From Paenibacillus sp. FSL R5-0766 (lineage in GTDB: Bacteria; Bacillota; Bacilli; Paenibacillales; Paenibacillaceae), in contig NZ_CP150227.1 of NCBI RefSeq assembly GCF_037971845.1, positions 1,364,001-1,428,000 of the forward strand: 64,000 nucleotides of DNA, in the 5' to 3' direction. Shown in pieces: positions 26,795-36,025 of the stretch (position 1 is its first letter; each line of letters begins with the position of its first letter). Made by a program: the position numbers and the translations under genes. The notes beneath the pieces were generated by a model. That model was not told the origin of the DNA and did not search any database. It saw only the letters and a list, made by a program, of their open reading frames with translations.

Positions 26795-27283
26795 ATGTTA
26801 AACAAACAGGGTTTCTATGATCTTTTAGATCGAAATAATATCGTTTACGAAAGTATTGAACATCCCGCAGTATACACGATGGAGGAAATATTCTCTTATC
26901 AGATTCCACATACAGAATGTATCGTTAAAAATCTGTTTCTGCGTGATGACAAGAAGCACAACTATTATCTGGTGACGATTGCTGGAACGAAGTCCGTTGA
27001 TTTGAGAAGTTTAAGCGAAAAGATACCTAGCCGCAAATTAAGTTTTGCCAGTGAAAAGGATTTGTTGGAATTCCTCGGATTGGAAAAGGGCCATGTAAAT
27101 CCAATGGGAGTGTTTAATAACATACAGAAAAACGTGACCGTAGTTTTTGACAAGGATTTAGTTGGTCAGAAAATTGGAATTCATCCCATGGAAAATACGG
27201 CGACGGTATTTCTTGAATTTGAAGATGTGAAGGAACTAATTACAGCTCAAGGTAGCAACGTTGTCATGTGTGACGTTGAATAA
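26795..27283 (+). CDS. Free-standing prolyl-tRNA editing domain protein (YbaK/EbsC, PrdX-like)
   Basis: A 162-residue cytoplasmic protein of the YbaK/ProX superfamily, which removes wrong amino acids (mainly alanine) from tRNA-Pro. Supporting phrases are ESIEHPAVYTMEEI, TECIVKNLFLRDDKKHNYYLV with the conserved Lys, LSFASEKDLLEFLGLEKGHVNPMGVFNN, and IHPMENTATVFLEFEDV. This pattern is that of the PrdX group rather than YbaK proper. The full-length ProS later in the window has its own editing insert, so this is a second check. The message may begin inside the MITE-like element just upstream. The gene ends before a strong bidirectional terminator. Confidence 0.9.
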   Translation: MLNKQGFYDLLDRNNIVYESIEHPAVYTMEEIFSYQIPHTECIVKNLFLRDDKKHNYYLVTIAGTKSVDLRSLSEKIPSRKLSFASEKDLLEFLGLEKGHVNPMGVFNNIQKNVTVVFDKDLVGQKIGIHPMENTATVFLEFEDVKELITAQGSNVVMCDVE

Positions 27284-27320
27284 TACCTTTGAAGCTAAAT
27301 ACGAGAAAAACAAATATAAC

Positions 27321-27369
27321 AAAAAGGTTCCTGCCGTTCTGTATATACAGAGATGGCGGGAACCTTTTT
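27321..27369. terminator. Bidirectional terminator
   Basis: AAAAAGGTTCC at the left pairs with GGAACCTTTTT at the right, with further pairing of CTGCCGT/ATGGCGG type and a TGTATATACA centre. It separates the editing-domain gene (+) from the MFS gene (-) and has A/T runs on both sides. Confidence 0.9.
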
Positions 27370-27408
27370 CTTGCGATTCAAACATTTTATTTAGTCTGCA
27401 GATGTAGG

Positions 27409-28683
27409 TTACTCTTCACTACCGTTTTCTTTCGCCCAGATATTGAGTAATTTATCGGATGGAAGCAGGAATGTGAAAATCCCGAGCAGTGGCAGGAAGC
27501 TGCACATCTGCATTACCGGTGATACGCCGAAGACGTCAATCCAGTTGCCCAGCACGAGTGCGCCCAGGCCGCCCATACCAAATGCCAGACCAGTAATTAG
27601 ACCGGAAACCGTTCCGATTTTGCCTGGAATCAGCATTTGTGCGTATACAACCGTAACCGAGAAGCTGGATAACATGATAAAACCAATAATGGTTAGCAGT
27701 ACACCTGTCCAGAACAGATTCGCATAGGGCAGCAACAGAGCCAGTGGAGCAGCTCCAGCCATGGACAGGAAGATCAGATTACGTTTGCCGAATCGATCTG
27801 CCAGTGGGCCTCCGAAGAACGTACCAAGCGCCCCGGCAGCCAGGAACAGGAAGATATAGATTTGCGCGTCCTCTGTGGACAATCCAAAAGTATCTTTCAG
27901 ATTAAACGCATAGAAGCTGCCGATGGAAGCGATATACCAGGAACGAACAAAGACGAGCAAGATCAATAGCGTAATGGCGGCAGTAATCTTTTTGCGCAAA
28001 GCAGGATTGGGTGCACGACGAGCAGCAGCCTGTCTACGCAGATATCCTCCCGATTGCAGCATACGTCCATACCAACGGGCGATGTAGATCTGAACTGCAA
28101 TCCCCATGGCAGCAATGCCTGTAAATCCAATGGCACCGAACAGTCCAAACGGGATAAAGATCCAACGTGTAAGCAATGGGGCAAGGGATTGCCCAGCGTT
28201 ACCACCGACTTGGAAGATGGACTGTGCCAGTCCACGGCGTTGCCCGGCAGCCATGTGTGATACACGCGAACCTTCCGGATGGAAAGCAGCGGAACCCAGA
28301 CCGACAAAGATAACGGAAATCAGGACAGCCATATAACTGTCAGCGAAGGCCAACAACAACATGCCGGTAAATGTAAAACCCATGCCAATGGGCAGGATAG
28401 ATGGTGTCGGTTTTTTATCAGCAAACCAGCCTACGACAGGCTGCATAATGGATGCGGTAAAGTTAATAGCAAATGAGATCCATCCGATCTGAGTATACGT
28501 GAGATGCATGGAATCTTTTAGAATCGGAAAAATGGCGGGAATAACCGACTGGATCGAATCATTGAAGAGATGAACCAAACTGATGGCAATGAGTATCCGG
28601 TAAACGGTGCTTTGGGCATCCGATCCGGGTGGGGCTTTCGAACGCGCTGTGGCGTCCTTGGTTAAAGTGGATTGAGTAGACAT
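27409..28683 (-). CDS. MFS exporter of the fosmidomycin-resistance (Fsr) group
   Basis: A 424-residue inner-membrane protein with twelve predicted membrane segments. It begins, after a polar tail, with RILIAISLVHLFNDSIQSVIPAIFPILKD and LTYTQIGWISFAINFTASIMQPVVGWFADKKP, and has GLGSAAFHPEGSRVSH, which are hallmarks of the Fsr group. Members export fosmidomycin and perhaps other small acids; the natural substrate is not known. ATG 28683 follows AAAGGAG; an upstream ATG at 28710 has no such site. A single-gene unit. Confidence 0.88.
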   Translation of the reverse strand: MSTQSTLTKDATARSKAPPGSDAQSTVYRILIAISLVHLFNDSIQSVIPAIFPILKDSMHLTYTQIGWISFAINFTASIMQPVVGWFADKKPTPSILPIGMGFTFTGMLLLAFADSYMAVLISVIFVGLGSAAFHPEGSRVSHMAAGQRRGLAQSIFQVGGNAGQSLAPLLTRWIFIPFGLFGAIGFTGIAAMGIAVQIYIARWYGRMLQSGGYLRRQAAARRAPNPALRKKITAAITLLILLVFVRSWYIASIGSFYAFNLKDTFGLSTEDAQIYIFLFLAAGALGTFFGGPLADRFGKRNLIFLSMAGAAPLALLLPYANLFWTGVLLTIIGFIMLSSFSVTVVYAQMLIPGKIGTVSGLITGLAFGMGGLGALVLGNWIDVFGVSPVMQMCSFLPLLGIFTFLLPSDKLLNIWAKENGSEE

Positions 28684-29075
28684 GTACAATTCTCCTTTGG
28701 TCGCGGTCACGAGGGATCAGCGCCTGATGTTGTAATATATGCGTGTAAGCATATTGTTACATAATAGGATAGATTGATTGGACCGACAAGGGGAACAAGG
28801 GAAAACGGTAGTGAGAGAAGACTACTAACTGACCTCTAAGAATTTAAAAATGCAGTAGCTACTATAGATGTTAATCAGGCAACAGCCTGAGAATGTTTTT
28901 TTGTAGGCAATTATTAAATAAAGAAAACAGATAACCGAACCATGGAATCCAATCCTTCGTGTAAGCGTATTATACGGTTTCTCAAAGTTATGGAGAGTTG
29001 GGTAAATCTGAAACACAGCTACCCCTTTGGAATCTAAAATTCGTACAGCATATGAATCTTAAGTAGCTTATCTGT

Positions 29076-29300
29076 ATGGCCGCTGAAGCCAAAGTTACAG
29101 CGTAATGGATTGGTCCATATGTGGACACACATTGTTCCAAAGCAGGAGCAGTCCTTACGATTGAAGATATTGCAGCAGATGCCTTGACTACCAAATACAG
29201 TGATGAAGGTAACAACGCAGGTGATTCTAAATTCAGTCTGGGCAAAATAGTAGCGATGGTCAACACGGGGCATGGTGAATTTTCCACAACCAATCCGTAG
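29076..29300 (+). pseudogene. Decayed coding fragment with internal stop
   Basis: Reads MAAEAKVTA, then TAA at 29103 (one change from CAA), then 64 codons in the same frame including WIGPYVDTHC, AVLTIEDIAADALTTKYSDEG and KFSLGKIVAMVNTGHGEF up to TAG. The composition is that of a real protein, but the family is not recognised. No ribosome binding site is seen. Confidence 0.45.
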
Positions 29301-29672
29301 AACAAATCTCAGTACCCTTAACCATTCTGCTGGGTAGGTAATTCGAATGTTGTGAACACAATGCTCCTAGTGCAAAGTGCGAATGCAGAGAGAGAGACTG
29401 GATCCTCGAGTAGTCACACGAATGTGGAAATTATTACTGTTTATTTTTTTGCTTATGTATTTGAGCTTGGAGAGAGCCTCGTTTTGCAGCATGCATGCCC
29501 GATTGGATGTAAATGGTGGTTGTGTATTGGCAACGTCTCTGTCGCCAGCTAATCTGAATGACCCGGCCAACTCTGAGCTTAAGCAACCAACTTATGAAGA
29601 GGTTGATAACATATAGTTAACTGATGAGTACAGCGACTACGCTGCTAATAGAAGGCATACACGGAACTTTTG

Positions 29673-29959
29673 ATGTTTGGTTTTAAACAAATCGGTCCCA
29701 TGACAGCTCCAATGAATCTTCAAAAAGGTGCAGAAATATTACTTGAAACGCATCTGCATTAGTTTCTGGTAAAACCAATGTGTTGAGTATCGCGAAAACG
29801 GCAACGATCGGTAGCATATTTTATCTTACTTCAAAGGAAGTTATATTATAACATTTGATGAAAGTGTAGGAATTTTTTACTATGAAGGTATCTGGTCTGA
29901 CAAGCACAATTAAAGTTAGTGTGGTCTACAAAGCAGACAGCATTGTGAACCAAAAGTAA
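29673..29959 (+). pseudogene. Decayed coding fragment with frameshift and two stops
   Basis: MFGFKQIGPMTAPMNLQKGAEILLET is followed, after a one-base shift, by SALVSGKTNVLSIAKTATIG and then MKVSGLTSTIKVSVVYKAD with stops between. The pieces look like parts of one former small protein with a hydrophobic segment. The family is unknown. Confidence 0.4.
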
Positions 29960-30288
29960 CTAAATAATTTAGTAGTGGAATTAACTATATAACACATCAA
30001 TAAAAAAGAGAAAACACCTACAGAATAGTGTGGATCACCAATCGTGATGATTCTTCATCTATTTCTGGGATGCTTTTTAGGTTTGATGTATTTAAATTTA
30101 CCTTATATGAATAGTTACAGAGACAAAGGTCTTGAAGATAATTACAATACTTCCTCTTTAATAAATAATTATAGGTAAATAGTACCTTTTATCCTTTTAT
30201 TGCCCATTTTATTGAATAGTTCGTGTAACATTGTATATGCGCTCGGATTAATATGTGGCGTAAAATAACGGGAAAATCAGGAGGGTTT

Positions 30289-31173
30289 ATGAAAAAATTA
30301 GCGGTTACTATTTCTTCTGTAATGTTGCTGTCCACATTATCATCCTTTTCTACAAATATTCATGCCGAAAAAGTTATGGGTTCTCAAGATGAAGGAATTC
30401 AATATAATGTTTCAAAAGATGGTGCTAGGCTAGAATATAGTACATCTTATGAAGAAAAAGATACGGGGCTAAATGTGGAACTTAAAATTACTGAAGAGGG
30501 TGACATTCGTAAAGTAGAGCATTATGTTGACAATAAGTTTTTTTCTGAAGCGACTTATAATAAAGCTGAAGATCAAGTGGTAACTAAGCTGGCTAATGGT
30601 GATGAAATTATACAAAAGGCTAGTGACCTTGTTATGGAATTACCTGAGCATGAAATTCTCTCGGAAGAAAAATCCGAATCTGATTCTGATATGGGAAAAA
30701 ATGAAATTGATTCTATGACGGAATTTGCTTTAAATGCATCCCCAGGCTATAATTTCGTGAGGACAAAATATAATACAGCTTGGAATCAATATGGTTCAAT
30801 TTATCAAAAGCAGTCACTTGTGGATACAAAAGTTTACCGATTGAATATATCAGCCGGGACCGTCGTATCTACCATTGCTTCGATTATAGACATTTTTGCA
30901 ACAAAAGGTAAGGTGACAGCTCTGTTTAGAACATTACTTTATTCGACGTCTGGTGTAATTGTTGATACAATTGTTGGCCAAATGGATGCTAAAAAGCATT
31001 TGACACAAGTTGAAGTGTATTCACAAGGATTGCTTGGTTTAAGATCAGAAAGATACATTGTCACTGCGAATATTAACGGTAGAACAGCGCAGATTATTGA
31101 TACTGGGGACGAAAGAACCTATGATGAGTTAATTGACATTGGCGTATATAATGTGGTACTTCAGAAATTATAA
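30289..31173 (+). CDS. Secreted protein of unknown function, AT-rich
   Basis: A 294-residue protein with a signal peptide (MKKLAVTISSVMLLSTLSSFSTNIHA). The mature part has a charged, acidic N-terminal half (ENVELKITEEGDIRK-type strands, an acidic run EILSEEKSESDSDMGKNEID near residues 120-140) and a hydrophobic segment around residues 195-240 (GTVVSTIASIIDIFATKG, LLYSTSGVIVDTIVGQ). I recognise no family. ATG 30289 follows AGGAGGG. Codon use is AT-richer than in neighbouring genes. The next gene, a small membrane protein, starts within about 15 bases of the stop, so the pair may work together, for example as secreted effector and membrane partner (inference). Confidence 0.75.
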   Translation: MKKLAVTISSVMLLSTLSSFSTNIHAEKVMGSQDEGIQYNVSKDGARLEYSTSYEEKDTGLNVELKITEEGDIRKVEHYVDNKFFSEATYNKAEDQVVTKLANGDEIIQKASDLVMELPEHEILSEEKSESDSDMGKNEIDSMTEFALNASPGYNFVRTKYNTAWNQYGSIYQKQSLVDTKVYRLNISAGTVVSTIASIIDIFATKGKVTALFRTLLYSTSGVIVDTIVGQMDAKKHLTQVEVYSQGLLGLRSERYIVTANINGRTAQIIDTGDERTYDELIDIGVYNVVLQKL

Positions 31174-31186
31174 AGGAATGATGAAG

Positions 31187-31399
31187 ATGAAATCGCTATC
31201 ACCCTATGTTCTTGCCAAACGTAACTTGGCGATGACCATTTTATTCATGGCAGTCATGACTTTCCTGGCTATTTATGTTGCATCTACATCTGTGTACTTT
31301 GCTATTGGATTTTTTGTAGTTGTTCAATCGATTGGTGTGCTGATGTTGAGACATTACGTCAAAAAAGTCAGAGAACTAAAGGAAGAACAGTCTACTTGA
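31187..31399 (+). CDS. Small membrane protein with two transmembrane helices
   Basis: About 70 residues with two hydrophobic helices (LAMTILFMAVMTFLAIYVA and VYFAIGFFVVVQSIGVLML) and a basic C-terminal tail KKVRELKEEQ. ATG 31187 is ten bases after AAAGGA; ATG 31181 is nearly as good. It directly follows the unknown secreted protein and ends before a strong terminator, so the two form one unit. The size and topology are those of many immunity or holin-like partners, but nothing proves either. Confidence 0.65.
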   Translation: MKSLSPYVLAKRNLAMTILFMAVMTFLAIYVASTSVYFAIGFFVVVQSIGVLMLRHYVKKVRELKEEQST

Positions 31400-31451
31400 A
31401 CGCATTGCGATCCCATTGTATTGAGAGACTGAGGTTCTAAAGGTTTATACT

Positions 31452-31491
31452 AAAAAGCCGAACTCCTTCAGATTTGAAGAGTTCGGCTTTT
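31452..31491. terminator. Bidirectional terminator before queF
   Basis: AAAAGCCGAACTC and GAGTTCGGCTTTT form a 13-bp stem with a 13-base loop, with A and T runs on both sides. It ends the secreted/membrane pair (+) and the queF message (-). Confidence 0.9.
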
Positions 31492-31542
31492 CTGTGTCTT
31501 ATAATTTATTTTAGTTATAGCAGAGCTTATTTACCCGCCAGT

Positions 31543-32034
31543 TTAACGATTATCAATCGTCTCCGGATACATATCATGATTCATCATGCGGTGCTCAGCC
31601 ATTTGCTCATACTTCGTTCCTGGCTTACCATAGTTCGTGTAAGGGTCAATGGAAATGCCGCCGCGCGGTGTGAATTTGCCCCATACTTCGATGTAGCGCG
31701 GGTCCATCAGCTTGATCAGATCGTTCATGATGATGTTCACACAGTCCTCGTGGAAATCACCATGGTTACGGAAGCTGAACAGGTACAGCTTGAGCGATTT
31801 GCTCTCCACCATTTTGATATCCGGAATGTAGCTGATATAGATCGTTGCAAAGTCCGGCTGACCCGTAATCGGGCACAGGCTGGTGAACTCCGGGCAGTTG
31901 AATTTCACAAAATAATCGCGGTACGGATGTTTGTTATCAAAGCTCTCCAGGATGCCCGGATCATATTCAAATGTATATTTTACGTTCTGGTTGCCCAGCA
32001 ACGTCACATCTTGCATTTCATCAGGTTGTCTCAT
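31543..32034 (-). CDS. queF: NADPH-dependent 7-cyano-7-deazaguanine reductase
   Basis: A 163-residue cytosolic enzyme that reduces the nitrile of preQ0 to preQ1, the last small-molecule step before insertion into tRNA. The active-site Cys54 and Asp61 are in [13 protein letters not shown], and the family motif for NADPH binding is VESKSLKLY. The length fits the short, unimodular YkvM type of Bacillota. AAGGAG precedes the ATG. It is the last gene of the queCDEF set, separated from queE by 150 bases that contain a small hairpin (AGGCAAAATTGCCT), so it may have its own promoter. Confidence 0.96.
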   Translation of the reverse strand: MRQPDEMQDVTLLGNQNVKYTFEYDPGILESFDNKHPYRDYFVKFNCPEFTSLCPITGQPDFATIYISYIPDIKMVESKSLKLYLFSFRNHGDFHEDCVNIIMNDLIKLMDPRYIEVWGKFTPRGGISIDPYTNYGKPGTKYEQMAEHRMMNHDMYPETIDNR

Positions 32035-32184
32035 CGGTTATTAAACGCTCCTTGTTTCCGTCGAAGCCCAAAGCCTCGCGGTATATAATAAATAGGCAAT
32101 TTTGCCTGTATAACTCTCTTCATTGTCTAAGGACCTTTCGCCCTCATCCTTACATCACGCCGCCCATTCCACCCATACTGCCCA

Positions 32185-32967
32185 TCACACACCGCGTTTG
32201 TTGCCCCATACCAGCGTATGAAGCTGTGGAAGCACACGAACATCATTCAGGTCATCGGAGGCGCTGACTTGGTCAATCAGCCACTCATAACGAGCAAGCA
32301 GGGAGGACGCCAGATCTGGCGTGTCGGCGGAAGTCACATCCGGGTTCCCGGTTTGTAAAAATAAATCCGTGCCCGGATACCGCGCATGCACACGGCGGGC
32401 ATAGTCCAGGTCTGTCTCATCGAAGATCACGATCTTCAGACTATAGCTTCGTTCTACCGGGCCAGCGGCCAACCGTTCGATCAGATCATCCAGCACGGCC
32501 CAATCGGTGTCCATGCCGGAGCTGGGTGGCTTGGGCGAGACGGTGACTTCGTCAATGTCCGCCAGCCAAGGCTGCCAGCGGGAGCCCTGCGTCTCCACCG
32601 CGGTGCGGATACCGTTCTCCCGCAGCAAGGCAACCAATCCGCCCAGCGAAGCGAGCAGGGCGGGATTGCCGCCAGAGATGGTGACATGGGAGAAACGGGT
32701 GCCGCCAACGCGGCGCAATTCTTCCCATACATCCTCTGGCGTAATCATCCGAATCTGGTCCTTGCCACTGCCGTCCCAGGTAAAGGCCGAGTCGCACCAG
32801 GAGCAGCGATAATCGCAGCCCGCGGTGCGAACAAACATCGTTTTTTGCCCGATGACCATGCCTTCGCCTTGAACCGTCGGACCAAAAATCTCCATCACGG
32901 GAATACGAGCTTCTTTGCGAGATCCCGTCTCATTCACCGTATGCTTCTGCTGTGTCACACTACTCAT
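32185..32967 (-). CDS. queE: 7-carboxy-7-deazaguanine synthase (radical SAM)
   Basis: A 260-residue radical SAM enzyme that contracts carboxytetrahydropterin to 7-carboxy-7-deazaguanine. The iron-sulfur motif is the CX3CX2C of RTAGCDYRCSWCDSAFTW (Cys51, Cys55, Cys58), and EIFGPTVQGEGMVIGQKTMFVRT is the conserved N-terminal loop. VTISGGNPAL is the SAM-binding stretch. Its start overlaps the end of queD by 8 bases, so translation is coupled. This segment is markedly GC-richer than its surroundings, as is common for queE in this operon. Confidence 0.95.
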   Translation of the reverse strand: MSSVTQQKHTVNETGSRKEARIPVMEIFGPTVQGEGMVIGQKTMFVRTAGCDYRCSWCDSAFTWDGSGKDQIRMITPEDVWEELRRVGGTRFSHVTISGGNPALLASLGGLVALLRENGIRTAVETQGSRWQPWLADIDEVTVSPKPPSSGMDTDWAVLDDLIERLAAGPVERSYSLKIVIFDETDLDYARRVHARYPGTDLFLQTGNPDVTSADTPDLASSLLARYEWLIDQVSASDDLNDVRVLPQLHTLVWGNKRGV

Positions 32968-33451
32968 CGATCATCCACTCCCGTCTCGCTTCCGCGTAAC
33001 TGGTGGGTGTCTCGAAGAGTCGGACAAACTCCGTCCGCCCACCATCGGTCAGCCCGGCATAGGGCTCCGTCTGGAGCGCATGTTCCATCTGTTCAAACAG
33101 CCAAACGACCATATTTTCAGCCGTTGTATTCATTAAAGGAAGTGTCTCGTTAAGGTACTGATGATCCAGATATCCCTCAATTTGAGTTTTCCATATATCT
33201 TTGATATGTCCAAAATCAACTGTCAGCCCGGTTTCACCCGGATAACCGCTGATACCAAAAATAACTTTATACGTATGACCGTGCAAGTTCTTGCATTTGC
33301 CTTCATAACAATGCAGGTGATGTGCTGCGTCAAAGGTGAATTCTTTGCTTACAAGCACACGTTTGCGGTGATAGCGCAGCTGGGTGGGTAGAATATCTTC
33401 TCCGATGCGTTGCAGATGCTCTACAATACGGAATGTTCCTGGCTCTCTCAT
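32960..33451 (-). CDS. queD: 6-carboxy-5,6,7,8-tetrahydropterin synthase
   Basis: A 163-residue enzyme that turns dihydroneopterin triphosphate into carboxytetrahydropterin. The zinc His residues are seen in [24 protein letters not shown]; the catalytic Cys lies in the same segment. LDHQYLN and [13 protein letters not shown] complete the PTPS fold. The N-terminal 25 residues before [14 protein letters not shown] are longer than usual. Its start overlaps the queC stop (ATGA), and its end overlaps queE. Confidence 0.95.
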   Translation of the reverse strand: MREPGTFRIVEHLQRIGEDILPTQLRYHRKRVLVSKEFTFDAAHHLHCYEGKCKNLHGHTYKVIFGISGYPGETGLTVDFGHIKDIWKTQIEGYLDHQYLNETLPLMNTTAENMVVWLFEQMEHALQTEPYAGLTDGGRTEFVRLFETPTSYAEARREWMIDE

Positions 33452-34131
33452 CGTACATCCACTCCCGCCGATTCAGCAGCAGTACGTTGCTGTACATAGC
33501 GATCCAGTCCAGCTTTGCGCAGTTTGCATGCGGGGCAATCTCCGCATCCATCGCCAATCACGCCGTTATAACAGGTCAGGGTACGCTCGCGTACATAATC
33601 AAAGGCACCGAGATCGTCCGCCATCTTCCACGTTTGGGCTTTGTCCAGCCACATGAGCGGGGTGTGAATGACAAATGGATAGTCCATGGACAGATTAAGT
33701 GTCACATTCATTGATTTCACAAATGAATCCCGGCAATCCGGGTATCCGCTGAAATCCGTCTCGCATACACCTGTAACCAGGTGACGTGCTCCTTTTTGCT
33801 TTGCCATGATGGCCGCAAAACTGAGGAACAGCAAATTTCGTCCATCTACAAATGTACTTGGCAGTTCGCCTTCTTCATGCGTAATCTCGACATCCGTGCG
33901 AGTGAGCGCATTGGGGGCAAGCTGATTTAACAGGCTCATATCGAGTACCGTTTGCTGTACACCCAGATCACGAGCGATTTCCGCTGCGCATTCAATCTCC
34001 AGCTTGTGGCGCTGACCGTAATCGAACGTAACAACCTCGACTTCGGCAAACTGTTGTTTGGCCCAGAACAGACACGTGGTACTATCCTGACCTCCGCTGA
34101 ATACAACGACTGCTTTTTCTTCGTTCAACAT
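33448..34131 (-). CDS. queC: 7-cyano-7-deazaguanine synthase
   Basis: A 227-residue ATP-dependent enzyme that makes preQ0 from 7-carboxy-7-deazaguanine and ammonia. The PP-loop [17 protein letters not shown] is at residues 8-24, and a four-Cys zinc site near the C-terminus is formed by TLTCYNG and [24 protein letters not shown] and [17 protein letters not shown] are standard. AGAGG precedes the ATG. It is the first gene of the operon, behind a structured leader that resembles a preQ1 riboswitch. Confidence 0.96.
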   Translation of the reverse strand: MLNEEKAVVVFSGGQDSTTCLFWAKQQFAEVEVVTFDYGQRHKLEIECAAEIARDLGVQQTVLDMSLLNQLAPNALTRTDVEITHEEGELPSTFVDGRNLLFLSFAAIMAKQKGARHLVTGVCETDFSGYPDCRDSFVKSMNVTLNLSMDYPFVIHTPLMWLDKAQTWKMADDLGAFDYVRERTLTCYNGVIGDGCGDCPACKLRKAGLDRYVQQRTAAESAGVDVR

Positions 34132-34207
34132 AAAAAAACCTCTCTATCTTCTTGAGATCAAACCATGCACATAGGCACAGAGTGTCGGAAGAACAGAGAA
34201 GTTCATG

Positions 34208-34382
34208 AACTGGCATCCATCAAAAAACACACCTTCTCTATATCTGCTTCAAAAAAAGCAGGCAAGAGTAAGTGTCCTTAGTTTTTTACGTACATAATTG
34301 CATGGTGACCGCAACGTGTACGCAAGACTTATACTGACCATCACATGGTCAAGTCTTATAGAGGGAGTTCGCGAACCTCTCC
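34208..34382 (-). promoter_or_regulatory. preQ1-riboswitch-like leader with terminator, containing an extra hairpin insertion
   Basis: On the minus strand the leader reads AGAGGTTCGCGAACTCCCTC (complement of 34362-34381), matching the P1 stem strands of class I preQ1 riboswitches, and later AAAAAACTAAGGAC (34274-34287), the A-rich tail motif. In Bacillus these two parts are adjacent; here about 68 bases with two hairpins lie between them (34288-34355). Downstream, complementary arms around 34230-34276 followed by TTTTTT (34222-34227) form a terminator. The position before queC supports control by preQ1, but the loop lacks the usual complement to the tail, so it is either a variant or another structure. 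Confidence 0.65.
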
Positions 34383-34424
34383 CACGCCCTAGGGCATGGA
34401 TTTTCTTCTTCAATTGTCTGAACC

Positions 34425-34452
34425 ATTATAACATGAAACGGTGTGGTGACCA
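34425..34452 (-). promoter_or_regulatory. Possible promoter of the queCDEF operon
   Basis: On the minus strand TATAAT (34425-34430) is preceded 16 bases upstream by TGGTCA (34447-34452), a weak -35. It would start the message about 290 bases before queC, so that the whole leader is transcribed. Confidence 0.5.
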
Positions 34453-34516
34453 CCCCACTGGAGCATAGTGGCAGCTAATCGGTCGGCTCCATCAACTAAA
34501 AGCTTATTTGATCAGT

Positions 34517-35221
34517 TTATTTGATCAATACATTGCCGAAAGGGATCACTTCTTTCAGGATTCGTTTGAACAGTCCCTCATCGTTAAGATCCTGTTCCAA
34601 GCGGTGATTCTCACGTCCAGCCTGAAAGAGTACAGATCCATGCCCGGTCATCTTCCAATGATAATTCATATGCTGACTGGCAAGGTTGTTACCATATACG
34701 GTGAGTTCCAGATGTGCATTTTCGGGATAGGCAATAATGCTGCCAGCATCCACATAGAGTGGAGCTGTTGGGTGAAGTTCCTGTTGGCAGACCTGGCCTT
34801 GAGTGAGCAATCCGATTTTGCCTTTGCCGGAAAATTTCATTTTCACTGCATCACGGGTGATCAGCATATTTTTGATTTTCTGAATTTTGGTATGCATGGT
34901 TACACCATCAGAGTAGAAGAACAGGTGGCGGAAGTCATAGAGCAGATCACTGTCCTCCGTGAGCTCCACTTCCTTCATGGTGAATCCGGGAGGCAGGGCA
35001 GCCACAAATTGGCAAGGTCCGGTGATTTCGGATTTAATCAGCTTTTTTTTGCGATATATGCCCGTGATATTCATGAATTTATCATTGCGATTCCCACTTG
35101 GACCGCGAAAGGCCACAATCTGCTGCGGATGCAAAATATGAAGGCGGTCATCTTTAATCAGTGAAAATGTGACGACTTGTCCTGCTCCGCCTGCTTCAGC
35201 ATTGTTCAGGTGTATGTTCAT
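34517..35221 (-). CDS. AIM24 family protein
   Basis: A 234-residue all-beta protein of the AIM24/TIGR00266 family (double-stranded beta-helix). Phrases such as KIQKIKNMLITRDAVKMKFSGKGKIGLLTQG and PTAPLYVDAGSIIAYPENAHLELTV are typical. Bacterial members have no settled function. AGGAG lies 7 bases before the ATG. It follows the coiled-coil membrane protein gene by 18 bases on the same strand, so the two are probably co-transcribed. Confidence 0.85.
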   Translation of the reverse strand: MNIHLNNAEAGGAGQVVTFSLIKDDRLHILHPQQIVAFRGPSGNRNDKFMNITGIYRKKKLIKSEITGPCQFVAALPPGFTMKEVELTEDSDLLYDFRHLFFYSDGVTMHTKIQKIKNMLITRDAVKMKFSGKGKIGLLTQGQVCQQELHPTAPLYVDAGSIIAYPENAHLELTVYGNNLASQHMNYHWKMTGHGSVLFQAGRENHRLEQDLNDEGLFKRILKEVIPFGNVLIK

Positions 35222-35239
35222 GCAGTTGCTCCTGTTCTT

Positions 35240-35695
35240 TTATACTCGGCCTGAACGGCGACGCATTCCCCAGCGCATCACACGAATCAGAACAAAGTAA
35301 CCCAATATGAGAGAAACGACAGTGATGATCATCGTCTGAATTCGTTTGGTAGTAGCTGCTTTGGCATTCTGGTCGTCCTGTAATTTACTTACCATTTCAG
35401 TGAGTTTCTGGTTCTGAGCCAGTAGTTTTTCGTTCTGGGTCTTAAATGCTTCGACATTGGCCTGGGCTTGTCCCAACTGAGCAGATGTTTGATTTAATTG
35501 CTCCATCGTTTGCTTATAACTTTCCTGCAGAGCGTTCACTTCTCCGGGCAATTCGGAGACTCGCTCCCATCCGCTATATATATCCGTGAAAATATTGGCA
35601 CTGGCTGCACTTACTGTCGAAGCGATCGAAACGGTAAATAGAATGCATGTGGTGAATAACACCCGAATGAAATAACCCTGAATGGATTTTGGCAT
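35240..35695 (-). CDS. Envelope protein with signal segment, coiled coil and C-terminal membrane helix
   Basis: About 151 residues: an N-terminal hydrophobic signal or anchor (VLFTTCILFTVSIASTVSAASA), a coiled coil near residues 45-110 (EVNALQESYKQTMEQLNQTSAQLGQAQANVEAFKTQNEKL), then a membrane helix (MIITVVSLILGYFVLI) and a basic tail RWGMRRRSGRV. It is probably extracytoplasmic and tethered. No family is recognised. ATG 35695 follows GAGGTG; the ATG three codons upstream is less well placed. It is in one unit with the AIM24 gene. Confidence 0.75.
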   Translation of the reverse strand: MPKSIQGYFIRVLFTTCILFTVSIASTVSAASANIFTDIYSGWERVSELPGEVNALQESYKQTMEQLNQTSAQLGQAQANVEAFKTQNEKLLAQNQKLTEMVSKLQDDQNAKAATTKRIQTMIITVVSLILGYFVLIRVMRWGMRRRSGRV

Positions 35696-36025
35696 CGTTA
35701 ACACCTCTTTCTTCGGTTAGATAGATCAATCGCCGAATTCGTCGTCTATTGTTGAAATACGGCTCTTACATTATACGTCAAAACCGGGACGATGGGTTCA
35801 AGATGATATCGTTTTATTACCCGAAATATTTAAAATGATTTAGGAACAGGGCTGTTTAGCTTACAAATCTGTGGGGTAATAGAACGATAGGCAAGCACAC
35901 CGGACCGTTTTACAGATCTTTTACTTCAGTTCCGGGTGCATGCTATTCACAAATGCGCAATTTAATGAACGATGCCAATATATCCGATTGAATATAAGAT
36001 CGTGAACATGAAGGAGTAGAAAGAT

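Larger units (their letters stand above)
28684..30288. other. 1.6-kb AT-rich region without intact genes
   Basis: No ORF here combines a ribosome binding site with a recognisable family. Two stretches keep coding-like sequence broken by stops (listed separately at 29076 and 29673). A 79-codon frame at 29377-29616 ends in LNDPANSELKQPTYEEVDNI, which also looks like a protein remnant. The AT content and the adjoining orphan secreted gene suggest an old horizontally acquired block in decay (inference). Confidence 0.55.
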
